Shown piece after piece: positions 1 through 9,240 of a DNA stretch of 64,000 nucleotides (its first letter is position 1; every line of letters begins with the position of its first letter). Origin of the DNA: Anaerobacillus alkaliphilus. Lineage in GTDB: Bacteria; Bacillota; Bacilli; Bacillales; Anaerobacillaceae. The DNA is taken from assembly GCF_004116265.1 (NCBI RefSeq), contig NZ_QOUX01000037.1, positions 101,773 through 165,772 of the forward strand. Direction: 5' to 3'. Below the pieces are notes generated by a model. That model had not been told where the DNA came from. It did no database searches and was given only the letters and a program-made list of their open reading frames with translations. The position numbers and the translations under genes were made by a program.

Positions 1-357
1 ACTGGTTCAAAGCCAGGCTGTTTAAATGGTGATTGTGGTGCTTGTACTGTCCTCATTGATGACCTGCCAATGAAATCCTGCTTAATGCTCGCAATTGAAG
101 CAGTAGGTAAAAATATTACGACGATTGAGGGACTCAGTAACACGGATATACAGAAAGCCTTTGTTGAACATTTTGCCTTTCAATGTGGGTACTGCACCCC
201 AGGCTTTGTTATGAATTGTCATTCCTTAATTCAACACCGCCCTAATGCTACAGATGATAAAGTAGAAGACTGGCTCCATTCAAATTTATGCAGGTGTACA
301 GGATACGAAGAAATTAAGATAGCGGTGAAATCAGTTTTAAACCGAAGTGAAGGGTAA
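1..357 (+). CDS. [2Fe-2S]-binding small subunit of a xanthine dehydrogenase/CO dehydrogenase-type hydroxylase (3' part)
   Basis: The gene is cut by the window start; reading frame 1 is open from base 1. The visible 118 residues carry both iron-sulfur modules of the family: a plant-ferredoxin-type cluster at the start (CLNGDCGACTV) and the helical C-terminal [2Fe-2S] domain (QCGYCTPG, then LCRCTGY). In xanthine dehydrogenase, nicotinate dehydrogenase and aerobic CO dehydrogenase relatives this subunit passes electrons from the molybdopterin subunit to the FAD subunit. Those partner genes would have to lie upstream, because the next gene downstream is unrelated. The substrate cannot be inferred. 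About 40-50 N-terminal residues are missing compared with the usual 150-170. Confidence 0.93.
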   Translation, partial: TGSKPGCLNGDCGACTVLIDDLPMKSCLMLAIEAVGKNITTIEGLSNTDIQKAFVEHFAFQCGYCTPGFVMNCHSLIQHRPNATDDKVEDWLHSNLCRCTGYEEIKIAVKSVLNRSEG

Positions 358-427
358 TTTTCTAGTTAAGTAGCGGAGAAAGCGAATGACGTTTGCCTGA
401 TAGCTGTAAACGTAAGCCGGGGTAACA

Positions 428-718
428 TGAGGATTAAACTGAATTCTCCTAGTAAATGTAAAAGTTAGTCAAAATAACGTGAGGAGTAAACAGGATTCTC
501 CTAGTAATTGTAAAAGTCAGTCAAAATAACGTGAGAATTAAACCGAATTCTCCTAGTAATTGTAAAAGTCAGTCAAAATAACAAGAGGATTAAACCGGAT
601 TCTCCTAGTAATTGTAAAAAACAGTCGAAATAACGTGAGGATTAAACCGGATTCTCCTAATAATTGTAAAGGTCAGTCAAAATAATGAGAGCATTAAGCG
701 GAATTAACCTAATAAGTG
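428..718. repeat. 52-bp tandem repeat array (minisatellite)
   Basis: Units begin at 428, 480, 532, 584 and 636, with a degenerate partial unit from 686 to 718. Each unit contains TTCTCCTAGTAATTGTAAAA followed by a CAGTCAAAATAAC-like segment. Units differ at a few positions, and the fifth is 2 bp short. There are no spacers, so this is not a CRISPR. 52 is not a multiple of 3 and no reading frame runs through. The array fills the space between the hydroxylase stop codon and its terminator, so it is probably transcribed as a 3' untranslated region. Bases 358-427 before it hold nothing I recognise. Confidence 0.9.
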
Positions 719-720
719 AA

Positions 721-752
721 CCAAAAAAGCACATCCTATGTGCTTTTTTGGT
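721..752 (+). terminator. Rho-independent terminator
   Basis: Perfect 14-bp inverted repeat (CCAAAAAAGCACAT and ATGTGCTTTTTTGG) around a 3-nt loop, with the U-run inside the right arm. It ends the hydroxylase transcript after the tandem repeats. The symmetry would let it work on both strands. Confidence 0.85.
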
Positions 753-873
753 TTGGCGGAGTAGTAAAACTTTTATAAATATGTTGTTTTTCCTAGCCGT
801 AATCAGACTATTAAGTTATAATAACTAATTGTAATTAGTGCCATTTAAAAAAGTTATAATAAGGGGTGATTAT

Positions 874-2151
874 TTGACAACAATATCTCTGGCTGTTATC
901 GGGGCAGGGAATAGAGGTAACATCTATAGTGATTTTGCCACCCTTTTTCCAGAAAAATTTAAGGTAGTTGCTGTTGCAGAACCGAATCAAGAACGAAGAG
1001 AAGAATTTGTAAAGAAACATAAGATTGATAGAAATAAAGTCTTTGAAAGCTACGAAACACTTTTAGAAAAAGAAAAAATAAGTGATGCAGTTATTGTTAC
1101 AACGCAAGATCACGATCATTATCAGCCGGTTATTAAAGCTTTAGACAAGGGTTATCACGTACTAGTTGAAAAACCAATGAGTCCCAATCTCAATGAGTGC
1201 TATGAAATGGTCCTTAAGGCTAAAGAGAAAAATCGCTTGCTTCTACTTGGCTATGTTCTTAGATATACTCCTTTTTTTCAAAAATTGAAGCAGTTACTAG
1301 CTAATGGTGTAATCGGAACTCCCCGTCATATTTCAATAGATATGAATGTTGCATATTGGCACCAGGCTCACAGCTTTGTCAGAGGAAATTGGCGGAACTC
1401 TAAGGCATCTTCTCCGATGATCTTAGCCAAATCATGCCATGACTTTGATATTATTCAGTATCTACTTGATAGTACCTGTAGAAAAATTTCTTCTTTTGGA
1501 GATCTGCTTCACTTTTCAAAAGAAAATGCTCCTATCGGTTCATCTGAACGTTGCATCGACTGTCTTGTTGAAGATGATTGCCCATACTCGGCAAAAAAAA
1601 TCTATTTACAGGAGAACACGGACTGGCCAGTTAATACCATATCAACTGACCTTTCATTTGAAGGGAGACGTAAAGCACTTGAACAAGGACCTTACGGACG
1701 TTGTGTTTATCGTTGTGACAACGATGTCGTTGACCATCAAGTGGTTACGATGGAATTTGCCAATAATGCTACAGCCACTCTTACGATGAGTGGTTTTACT
1801 GAAAAACTCGAGCGCCACGTCAAAGTATTAGGGACACACGGTGAGATATATGGAGAGCTAAAGTCAAACAAATTGGTCGTAAAGCGTTTTGCCAAGGGAG
1901 AGGAAATCTATGAAGTGACTCCTTCAACTTTTGGCATGCATGCGGGTGGAGATTTTGGTTTAATGGAACAATTTTGGACCAGTTTAACAGCTAAAGAAAT
2001 GAGAAATGCTGAAGACACAATTCTTAGCCACCTATATGCGCACATTGCCGAAGCATCAAGGTTAAGAGGCGAGACAATCGTTGCAACTGATTTTCTGTCA
2101 CAGATAAACGGAGGTAACAGGGTTAGTAAACTTACTTCCCTATCTCGATAA
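874..2151 (+). CDS. Gfo/Idh/MocA family NAD(P)-dependent oxidoreductase
   Basis: Predicted 425-residue oxidoreductase. The N-terminus has the Rossmann dinucleotide motif (AVIGAGNRG), then a typical HYQPVIKAL and a VEKPMS segment, where the lysine is the family's catalytic-site residue. A cysteine-rich insert (SERCIDCLVEDDCPYSA) near residue 230 is common in a Bacillus-Paenibacillus branch of the family. Members act on sugars, inositols or related polyols; the substrate here is unknown. I chose the TTG at 874 because AAGGGGTGAT lies at 861-870; the in-frame GTG at 838 has no such site. It stands alone between two terminators. Family call is secure, substrate is not. Confidence 0.9.
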   Translation: MTTISLAVIGAGNRGNIYSDFATLFPEKFKVVAVAEPNQERREEFVKKHKIDRNKVFESYETLLEKEKISDAVIVTTQDHDHYQPVIKALDKGYHVLVEKPMSPNLNECYEMVLKAKEKNRLLLLGYVLRYTPFFQKLKQLLANGVIGTPRHISIDMNVAYWHQAHSFVRGNWRNSKASSPMILAKSCHDFDIIQYLLDSTCRKISSFGDLLHFSKENAPIGSSERCIDCLVEDDCPYSAKKIYLQENTDWPVNTISTDLSFEGRRKALEQGPYGRCVYRCDNDVVDHQVVTMEFANNATATLTMSGFTEKLERHVKVLGTHGEIYGELKSNKLVVKRFAKGEEIYEVTPSTFGMHAGGDFGLMEQFWTSLTAKEMRNAEDTILSHLYAHIAEASRLRGETIVATDFLSQINGGNRVSKLTSLSR

Positions 2152-2244
2152 ATCTAAATCTCCTTAAGGAAGTATTAATAACAAGCGCGGAGATTTTCAA
2201 AATTTGTTTTTACTAGTGGTGCGCTAAAAGAATAATGGTTGAAA

Positions 2245-2280
2245 ACTCATTACATTTGCAGAATGTAGTGAGTTTTTTTG
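2245..2280 (+). terminator. Rho-independent terminator after the Gfo/Idh/MocA gene
   Basis: 12-bp stem (ACTCATTACATT with AATGTAGTGAGT, one G-U pair), 4-nt loop, then seven T. A weaker AAATCTCC/GGAGATTT pair sits closer to the stop codon around 2155-2195. Confidence 0.75.
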
Positions 2281-2441
2281 TTGTGTTTCTCTCAACTAAG
2301 TCTCAGGTCTTAGTAAGAGATCAGTCGCTGGATCATTATGGGAATTATTAATAATGATTAAGATAGTCAGTGGATAGAAATTAGGAACGTCATAGATGAA
2401 ACTTTTACAAAAACTTAATTATCCAAAATTTAACACCGGGT

Positions 2442-2447
2442 TATAAT
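2442..2447 (+). promoter_or_regulatory. Possible promoter of the RND exporter gene
   Basis: TATAAT at 2442-2447, with a poor -35 candidate (TTATCC) 17 bp upstream. It is the only good -10 hexamer in the 330-bp space before the exporter. I see no operator. Bases 2280-2440 otherwise hold nothing recognisable. Confidence 0.4.
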
Positions 2448-2481
2448 ATAGCTGTTTGAGAAAAGAGGAGGAATAAAAAAA

Positions 2482-5400
2482 ATGAATTTTTTACGTTTTC
2501 TTATTCAACGGAAAAAGCTAGTGAGCCTTATGGTATTGTTTATTTTTATGATTGGTATGTATGTTGCTGGGAAGCTAGACAGGGAGTTGTTTCCGTCCAT
2601 ATCTTTTGACGGAGCCACTATCTATGCTAACGCAGGGCAGATGTCTACATTAGATGTGGAGCAACAGGTAACAAAGCCAATCGAACAATTGTTACAAAAT
2701 ATTAAGGGTATTAAATCTATTTCTAGTTCGTCTTCAGTTGGTGTTAGCTCGATTATGGTAGAAGTAGATGAGGGCTCAGGGGATGAAGTTTTTAAAGAAA
2801 TTGAAGTGGCTATCAAAGGTCTAGAAAATCAACTGACAGGTGTAAACCACATTTCAGCTCATCAGTTTTCAACGGATCAACCCTATGAATTCTATATGAC
2901 AATTACTGATGGTGAGATGGAGGCTATGACCAGTTTTGCACAGAAGGTTCTTAAACCTCGCTTGGAAGCATTACCGGAGGTTCGTGAGGTTGGCCTAGAA
3001 GGAATTGAAAAAACGAATGTTATTGTTGAGCTTAACGTTGCTAAGTTAGAACAAGTAGGGGTTTCACCTCAGCAAATAATCCAAAGTATTCAACAATTAA
3101 ATGTTGATACTTCAGTAGCAACACTAGAAAAAGAAGTAGGCAAACCAATTGTTCGATGGACAACGTCAATGACAAACATCGAAGATATTAAAAATATTGA
3201 TATTCTAACTCCAACTGGTGTTAACAAAATAAGAGATTTAGCCAACATCTACGAAGATAAAACGATTGCCTCGTCTATTGGTTGGAATAATGGGACAAAT
3301 GAGTTTATCTTTGTTCAAATAGGTAGAGTGAAGGATGTTACACAAGTAGAAATGGCAGCTAGTGTTCGGAAGGAAATTGAGAAAATTAGAAATGAAGGTT
3401 TAGTGAATGGTTTTAGGTTTGAAGAGCTAGTTGCTCAAGCAGATTATGTAACCAACTCTATTGATGGTGTTAGTACAAATGTGGTGATTGGAGGAATAAT
3501 TGCTTTACTAATCCTTATTTTATTTCTACGAAATGTCAGAGCGACAATGATTATTGGCTTATCAATCCCACTATCAATCTTATTAACGTTTATCACGATG
3601 TACTTCTTCGACTACAGTTTCAACATGTTAACGTTAATTGGTTTAGGTCTTGGGATTGGGATGATGGTAGACTCGTCTATTGTTATCTTGGAGTCTATTT
3701 ACCGTAAGAAAGAAGAAGGCGGTTTGAATAACCTTGAAGCTGTATTAACTGGCGTCAAAGAAGTTGCTACAGCAGTTCTAGCTTCAATGTTAACAACTAT
3801 CGTTGTTTTTGTACCTATTGGGCTTTTAGGTGGAGAGATGGGTCAATTTATGATTATTCTTTCCATGATCGTCGTTATTACATTAGTTAGTTCAGTTATT
3901 GTGGCTTTTACGTTAATTCCGACGTTAAGTGAGAATTTCCTAAAGCTGGCAATAAAGAAAGGAAATCGTGAAGGGGCAATTGTCGCTTCTTATGGGAATT
4001 TAGTTACTTGGATTACTAGGAAAAAGCGTAATCGCTACGGAATTATTGCATTGTTTTGTATAATTTTTATAGGCTCATTACTATTAATTACAAAGATACC
4101 GATGACGGTTATGCCGGACGTACTCAACCGTTATGCAGAAGTGATGGTTCAGCTTGAGAGAGGTTTAACGCCAAGTGAGCGAGAAGAAATTGCATTGAAG
4201 ATACATGAAAACATATCGGTTATCGAAGATGTTGAAAGTAATTTAATTATGGATAATGTTGGAGCGTTTTATTTGCTAGTCAATATGACCCCAGAAGAAA
4301 ATGCAACAATGGAACAAAGCGAAGTTAATGAAGCTATGTACCGAGCAATTCGTGAACTAGAGACGAACTATCGAATTGTAAGTGTTGGGGCAGCAGGTTT
4401 TTCGGGTCCAAGTTTTCCAGTGGCACTTGAAATTAAAGGGGAGGATTTTGAGACACTTAGTACTATTTCTGAGGATTTAATAAAAGAGTTATCAGGTATA
4501 GAAGGGTTAGTAGGTATTACTTCAACGGCCAATAATACTATAATGGAAGAGCAAATTACTTTTAAGGCAGCAGGGTTGGAGGAACATGGAGTTACCACTT
4601 CACAACTTTTTTCGCAGTTTCAAGAATGGTCGGCTCGTATTCCTGTAGGAGAGTTAAAGAATGATAGTAACTCACCGATCTTTGTAACTACAAATGTTGC
4701 AATCAATAATAAGGACCAGTTATTAAACTTGGAAATTTCGACAATCAATGGGTCAGAACCAATAGCAACTTTTATTGAGTTAAATAAAATAGAGGTCCCT
4801 ACAGAAGTTACTAGAAAAGATGGTGAAAGAATCGTAACGGTCATGGCAGATATTGAAGGACGTGACTTAGGTTCAATTAATCGTGACATTGAACAGGTGT
4901 TAAATAACTATCAAGAACCAATCGGTTATTCGGTCAAAACTAGTGGTAGCTTAGCTGAGCAAAAGGAAGCACAGCAAGATATGTTAGTCATCTTAGGTAT
5001 TGCGATTTTTCTAGTTTACGTAGTAATGACAGTACAGTTTAATAGCTTTATTCATCCTCTTATTGTTATGTCCATTATTCCAATGACAGTAACAGGAGCG
5101 TTATTAGGTTTACTCCTAACGCAATCAGAATTAAGTATAATGTCAGGTATGGGAATGGTGTTTTTAATAGGAATTGTCTTAAATAATGCAATTTTACTAA
5201 TTGATCGTACGAAGCAGCTTAGAACAATAGGGTACGGTATAGGTGAGGCAATTGTCGAAGCCGGTAAAAATCGCATGCGTCCGATCTTTATGACAACCTT
5301 AACTACAGTAGGAGGTATGCTACCACTAGCGATCTCATCAGGGGCTGCAAGTAATTATCAGTCACCACTTGCTATTGTAATCATTTCCGGTCTACTATTT

Positions 5401-5556
5401 GCAACCTTAATTACCTTAGTTCTCATTCCATCTGTTTACCTATTATTCGAAGATGTAAAGAGAGGCATGTACCGTTTATTTAAACGAAAACCTGTGGTGT
5501 CAGGCGCCGAGGAAAGTTCACTTTCATCAACTAATTCAATAAAAGAACAAATATAG
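2482..5556 (+). CDS. RND family efflux transporter, permease subunit (AcrB/SwrC type)
   Basis: A 1024-residue inner-membrane exporter with the duplicated RND architecture: TM1 at residues 11-30, a large extracytoplasmic domain to about 330, five TM segments to about 480, TM7 near 525-545, a second large domain, and TM8-12 from about 835 to 1000. TM4 keeps one acidic residue of the proton relay (MMVDSSIVILES, Asp397), where Gram-negative AcrB has two adjacent aspartates. Gram-positive relatives such as SwrC export lipopeptides or drugs without an outer-membrane channel. No adaptor (MFP) gene is adjacent, so it may act alone or with a partner elsewhere. GAGGAGG precedes the ATG. The cargo is unknown. 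Confidence 0.92.
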   Translation: MNFLRFLIQRKKLVSLMVLFIFMIGMYVAGKLDRELFPSISFDGATIYANAGQMSTLDVEQQVTKPIEQLLQNIKGIKSISSSSSVGVSSIMVEVDEGSGDEVFKEIEVAIKGLENQLTGVNHISAHQFSTDQPYEFYMTITDGEMEAMTSFAQKVLKPRLEALPEVREVGLEGIEKTNVIVELNVAKLEQVGVSPQQIIQSIQQLNVDTSVATLEKEVGKPIVRWTTSMTNIEDIKNIDILTPTGVNKIRDLANIYEDKTIASSIGWNNGTNEFIFVQIGRVKDVTQVEMAASVRKEIEKIRNEGLVNGFRFEELVAQADYVTNSIDGVSTNVVIGGIIALLILILFLRNVRATMIIGLSIPLSILLTFITMYFFDYSFNMLTLIGLGLGIGMMVDSSIVILESIYRKKEEGGLNNLEAVLTGVKEVATAVLASMLTTIVVFVPIGLLGGEMGQFMIILSMIVVITLVSSVIVAFTLIPTLSENFLKLAIKKGNREGAIVASYGNLVTWITRKKRNRYGIIALFCIIFIGSLLLITKIPMTVMPDVLNRYAEVMVQLERGLTPSEREEIALKIHENISVIEDVESNLIMDNVGAFYLLVNMTPEENATMEQSEVNEAMYRAIRELETNYRIVSVGAAGFSGPSFPVALEIKGEDFETLSTISEDLIKELSGIEGLVGITSTANNTIMEEQITFKAAGLEEHGVTTSQLFSQFQEWSARIPVGELKNDSNSPIFVTTNVAINNKDQLLNLEISTINGSEPIATFIELNKIEVPTEVTRKDGERIVTVMADIEGRDLGSINRDIEQVLNNYQEPIGYSVKTSGSLAEQKEAQQDMLVILGIAIFLVYVVMTVQFNSFIHPLIVMSIIPMTVTGALLGLLLTQSELSIMSGMGMVFLIGIVLNNAILLIDRTKQLRTIGYGIGEAIVEAGKNRMRPIFMTTLTTVGGMLPLAISSGAASNYQSPLAIVIISGLLFATLITLVLIPSVYLLFEDVKRGMYRLFKRKPVVSGAEESSLSSTNSIKEQI

Positions 5557-5594
5557 TCGTTTTGTCTTGCGTAATGTAGAGGATATTAAAGACG

Positions 5595-5634
5595 AACCCT
5601 CACTATCAGCTTTGATAGTGAGGGGTTCCTTTTA
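5595..5634 (+). terminator. Terminator between convergent RND and fixX genes
   Basis: Stem CCCTCACTATCA / TGATAGTGAGGGG with a short loop, followed by TTCCTTTTATC. It closes the RND transcript; a weaker U-tract in the other direction could serve fixX. Confidence 0.75.
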
Positions 5635-5928
5635 TCCTAGTCTAAATACAATGCCATGACCGCCTTTTGGATACACCCATTTAATATTCTCATGTGGACA
5701 ACCAATCCGACAACTACCACATTCGTGACAGCCTTCGTAACCGACATGCATACGAATATCTTCCCATTTATAGACTTCCGCTGGGCAAAAAATCGTACAA
5801 ATTTTGTCGGGGCATTTTGATAAGCAAGTGTCATGATCTAAAACGTGAAGATGAGACTCGGTATCAGCATTAAATCGAACAAGATATTGTTTTTCTTCGA
5901 TTGTCTGTGCTTTTGTTACTCCGCTCAT
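5632..5928 (-). CDS. fixX: Ferredoxin-like protein FixX
   Basis: A 98-residue iron-sulfur protein, last gene of the fixABCX operon. It has a cysteine set CLSKCPDKICTIFCP and a second, ferredoxin-like set CHECGSCRIGCP. FixX and FixC together form the quinone-reducing arm of the FixABCX complex, equivalent to ETF:quinone oxidoreductase split into two chains. The last base of the fixC stop codon is the first base of the fixX ATG (TAATG), which indicates translational coupling. Length and cysteine spacing match the family. Confidence 0.95.
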   Translation of the reverse strand: MSGVTKAQTIEEKQYLVRFNADTESHLHVLDHDTCLSKCPDKICTIFCPAEVYKWEDIRMHVGYEGCHECGSCRIGCPHENIKWVYPKGGHGIVFRLG

Positions 5929-7223
5929 TATTTCACCACCTTCATTGCTCGTAATATATCTCTAGCCATTTTCAGTTTTTCACGGTTGCTTCCAAGGTCG
6001 TTCCAAATTTTCTTTTGTTTATCCCATTTAGATGTTCCATCAACGGTAAACATTTGACTAGCAGCTCGGTTAAGCATTGGAATGTATTGCTCAAAATACT
6101 GAGGGTATTTATCAAAATGGTGAGTAGCGTCTTTGTACTTTTTCAAATCTTGACCAACAAAGCTACCCATTAACTTCATTCGATACGTATCTAGAGTTCT
6201 AACTGAATAATCACCCCTTTCTTTCGCAAGGAGAACAGTTTCAGCTGCGTATTTTCCTGAAGTCATGGCCATATTTGAACCTTCGCGGTGAATGGCGTTA
6301 ACTAGTTGTGCAGCATCTCCAATGACAAGAACGCCATTATCACAGACCTTAGGCATTGAATGATACCCACCTTCTGGGATAAGGTGAGCCAGATACTCAA
6401 TTGGCTCACTACCCTGGATATATGGCCTGATGATTGGATGGTTTTTCACGTACTCGAGTAGCTCATAGGGTTTGATCTTTTTCTTAATCATCCCTGAAAG
6501 TAGGGTACCAACGCCAATGCTTAAGCTGTCTTTGTTTGTGTAGAGAAACCCTGTACCCAAGATCCCTTTTGTTGCATCACCGAAGATCTCAAATGTACAA
6601 CCTTGGTTCGGTTCTAAGTTAAAACGATCTTCAATGATCTTCTTATCAAGCTTTAAAATTTCCATCGTTGCTAGGGCGACTTCATCAGGTCTAAATTCCT
6701 TGTGAAATCCAAGTGACTTTGCTAGCAACGAGTTAACACCGTCTGCTAAGACAACGACATCGGCGAAAATTTCACCGGCTTCACGATCTGTTTTTACACC
6801 GATTACTTTGCCGTTTTCAACAATACATTCTAATACAACCGTCTCATTAATGAGGAGTGCCCCTTGTTTTACGGCTTGATCCGCAAACCATTGATCAAAT
6901 TTTGCGCGTAAGACAGTAAAGTTGTTATAAGGTTCTTCTGCCCATTCTAACCCTTTGTAACTAAAGGTGGATGCTGATTGCTTATCCAACATCATGAAAC
7001 GTTGCTCAACAACAGGTCGTTCTAAAGGAGCTTCTTTATAAAACTCCGGGATTATGTCCTCCATCATCTTGCGGTATAGAACACCACCCATAACGTTTTT
7101 TGACCCTGGGTATTCGCCTCGTTCAATTAAGACTACATTTAATCCAGATTTGGCCATTTCATATGCACAAGAAATTCCTGCGGGACCTGCACCGACAACG
7201 ATGCAATCAAATTTTTCAGACAT
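5928..7223 (-). CDS. fixC: FAD-dependent oxidoreductase FixC (ETF:quinone oxidoreductase-like)
   Basis: A 431-residue flavoprotein with an N-terminal FAD-binding motif (VVGAGPAGISCAYEMAKSG) followed by an acidic residue in LIERGEYPGSKN, and a C-terminal FAD motif (GVLVIGDAAQLVNAIHREG). It would receive electrons from FixAB and pass them to the menaquinone pool. The ATG at 7223 is preceded by AGGAGGG, so the longer in-frame start at 7253 is rejected. Its first codons overlap the end of fixB by 8 bp, and its stop overlaps the fixX start. In the family, FixABCX couples NADH oxidation to simultaneous reduction of quinone and ferredoxin or flavodoxin. Confidence 0.95.
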   Translation of the reverse strand: MSEKFDCIVVGAGPAGISCAYEMAKSGLNVVLIERGEYPGSKNVMGGVLYRKMMEDIIPEFYKEAPLERPVVEQRFMMLDKQSASTFSYKGLEWAEEPYNNFTVLRAKFDQWFADQAVKQGALLINETVVLECIVENGKVIGVKTDREAGEIFADVVVLADGVNSLLAKSLGFHKEFRPDEVALATMEILKLDKKIIEDRFNLEPNQGCTFEIFGDATKGILGTGFLYTNKDSLSIGVGTLLSGMIKKKIKPYELLEYVKNHPIIRPYIQGSEPIEYLAHLIPEGGYHSMPKVCDNGVLVIGDAAQLVNAIHREGSNMAMTSGKYAAETVLLAKERGDYSVRTLDTYRMKLMGSFVGQDLKKYKDATHHFDKYPQYFEQYIPMLNRAASQMFTVDGTSKWDKQKKIWNDLGSNREKLKMARDILRAMKVVK

Positions 7224-8238
7224 GACTAACCCTCCTGTCCAAAGCTTTTTCAAATGCTTTAATTAATAATGGAACTACTTCATGAGCGTCACCGACGATA
7301 CCGTAGTGACAGGTTTGAAAAATAGGAGCATCTGGATCTTTATTTATTGCTATGATTAAACCGGAGTTTTGCATGCCAACAATATGCTGAATGGCCCCGG
7401 AAATTCCTATTGCAAAATAAATTTTTGGTGTCACTGTAAGTCCTGTTTGACCAACTTGGTTTTGGTGAGGGATCCAACCAGCTTCCACGACATCACGACT
7501 GCCACCAACTGCGGCACCTATTACTTGAGCAAATTGATGAATTAATTCGAAGCCTGCTTTGCTGCCTAAGCCTTTACCTCCTGCGACAATAATATCTGCT
7601 TCATCAATGCTAGATTTTTTCGTTGTTTCTCTAACAATCTCTAAAACCTTTGTTCGTATGTCGTCTTCTTTGAGGTCGACTGTCTCCCTAACGAGTTCAC
7701 CAGAACGGCCTTCTTGTGGTGTAAGGGCTTTCATTACTTTCGGTCGAACAGTGGCCATTTGTGGTCGATATTTTTTACATAAAATTGTTGCCATAATATT
7801 TCCGCCAAAGGCTGGCCGGCTTGCTAGTAGGAGGCCAGTATCTTCTTCTATATCGAGGATTGTCGTGTCTGCTGTTAATCCAGTAGGTAGGTCCGTAGCT
7901 ACGGCACTTGCTAAGTCTTTTCCATTAGCGGTCGCACCGTATAAAAGAACTTCAGGCTTGTGTTTCTCACAACAATCGAACACTGCGCGCATAAACGATT
8001 CTGTTCGATAGTGATTAAATAACGGGTCATCATATACGTAGACTGTATCTGCTCCGTATTCATAAAGAGTCTGAACATACTCCTCAACACCATCACCAAT
8101 TAATAAGCCGGCTAACTGTGATTTTCTTTTATCAGCAAGTTCTCTTCCGGCGCCTAATAACTCCAAAGATACTGGAGCAACTTTTCCATCTTTTATTTCA
8201 ATGAACACCCATATTCCACGGTAATCTTCAAAATTCAC
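7216..8238 (-). CDS. fixB: Electron transfer flavoprotein alpha subunit FixB
   Basis: A 340-residue ETF alpha homologue. The N-terminal part (NFEDYRGIWVFIE) is typical of FixB. The C-terminal FAD-binding region is intact (GGKGLGSKAGFELI, then VGQTGLTVTPKIYFAIGISG and SGLIIAINKDPDAPIF). I chose GTG at 8238 because AAGGGGG lies 8 bp upstream and the family usually starts with this NFEDYRG stretch; a TTG at 8265 has no site. With FixA it forms the heterodimer that binds the electron-bifurcating flavin in characterised FixAB proteins. Whether this copy bifurcates is inferred from its linkage to fixC and fixX. Confidence 0.95.
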   Translation of the reverse strand: MNFEDYRGIWVFIEIKDGKVAPVSLELLGAGRELADKRKSQLAGLLIGDGVEEYVQTLYEYGADTVYVYDDPLFNHYRTESFMRAVFDCCEKHKPEVLLYGATANGKDLASAVATDLPTGLTADTTILDIEEDTGLLLASRPAFGGNIMATILCKKYRPQMATVRPKVMKALTPQEGRSGELVRETVDLKEDDIRTKVLEIVRETTKKSSIDEADIIVAGGKGLGSKAGFELIHQFAQVIGAAVGGSRDVVEAGWIPHQNQVGQTGLTVTPKIYFAIGISGAIQHIVGMQNSGLIIAINKDPDAPIFQTCHYGIVGDAHEVVPLLIKAFEKALDRRVSHV

Positions 8239-8287
8239 AACATTCTTCCCCCTTCTTTCACTCAAATGCCAGGCTACTTCTTGTCAA

Positions 8288-9100
8288 TTATTGAAATAGT
8301 TCTTTCTTCTCTAACACGATGTCTAAAAGTTGTTGTACTTGTTGATCATTTGTTCCATCTAAAATCGTTCCTCCTTGTGGTTTAGGAGGTGCCCATACCT
8401 TTGACACGATTGTAGGTGAACCTTTTAAGCCAAGTTGGGTTCGATCAATATCCTCTAGGTCGGCTACAGCCCAAATAATCGGCTTGTAACGTGCAGCCTT
8501 CATCATATTTGGTAATGGTGAATAAGGAACTTTATTAATCTCTTTTTCAACAGCAAGTAAGCAAGGAAGTGGTGATTTAATGACTTCATAGCCATCTTCT
8601 AATTTCCGATGAATGACCATATACCTTTCTTTTTCATTCACTTCAACAACTTTTTTCACCGAGGTTAATGGAGGTATATCTAGTCGCCGTGCGATCCCTG
8701 GACCGACTTGACCAGTATCACCGTCTATTGTCATCTTTCCACAAATAATTAGATCAATAGGGTGGATTTTTGAGATTTTTTCCAGGGCTTTTGTTAATGC
8801 ATAGCTAGTCGCTAACGTATCTGCACCAGCAAATGCTCTGTCAGAAATCATGTAGCCTTCATCAGCCCCAATTTCTATGCATTTTTTAATGGCTTTCACC
8901 GCAGGAGGAGGGCCCATCGTTAAAACTGATACTAAACCCCCGTATCGCTTCTTTAAACGGACGGCTTCTTCTACTGCATGGGCATCGTATGGGTTTAATA
9001 TTGCAGGAGCACTAGCACGGTCCATTGTGTTCGTTTTCGGATTCATCTTAATGATCTTTGTATCTGGTACTTGTTTAATACAGGCTACAATATGTAGCAT
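8288..9100 (-). CDS. fixA: Electron transfer flavoprotein beta subunit FixA
   Basis: First gene of the operon, 270 residues. It has the ETF beta hallmarks: HIVACIKQVPDT at the start, ILNPYDAHAVEEAVRLKK near residue 40, and the AMP/FAD-binding segment GADEGYMISDRAFAGADTLATS abbreviated here as DRAFAGADT. In characterised FixA the second flavin, the bifurcating one, sits in this subunit and accepts electrons from NADH. The ATG at 9100 has AAAGGAG 8 bp upstream; the upstream in-frame GTG at 9109 is part of that site. No nitrogenase gene is in this window, so the acceptor pathway is open. Confidence 0.94.
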   Translation of the reverse strand: MLHIVACIKQVPDTKIIKMNPKTNTMDRASAPAILNPYDAHAVEEAVRLKKRYGGLVSVLTMGPPPAVKAIKKCIEIGADEGYMISDRAFAGADTLATSYALTKALEKISKIHPIDLIICGKMTIDGDTGQVGPGIARRLDIPPLTSVKKVVEVNEKERYMVIHRKLEDGYEVIKSPLPCLLAVEKEINKVPYSPLPNMMKAARYKPIIWAVADLEDIDRTQLGLKGSPTIVSKVWAPPKPQGGTILDGTNDQQVQQLLDIVLEKKELFQ

Positions 9101-9240
9101 TTGTTTCACTCCTTTGCTAAGACAAATTAACGATAGTCGTTATTCTATGTATATAAATGAACAAGTGAAAAAATGCGAATATTATTACTATTAAACAAGT
9201 GTTTATAACGAGTGGCTATATTGTCAGATAATTATGCGTA

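Noticed and set aside
428..718. CRISPR array
   Set aside because: Repeats are contiguous without unique spacers and no cas gene is present.
7559..8011. 150-codon plus-strand frame inside fixB
   Set aside because: It lies fully opposite the well-supported fixB gene, has no ribosome binding site and no recognisable domain.
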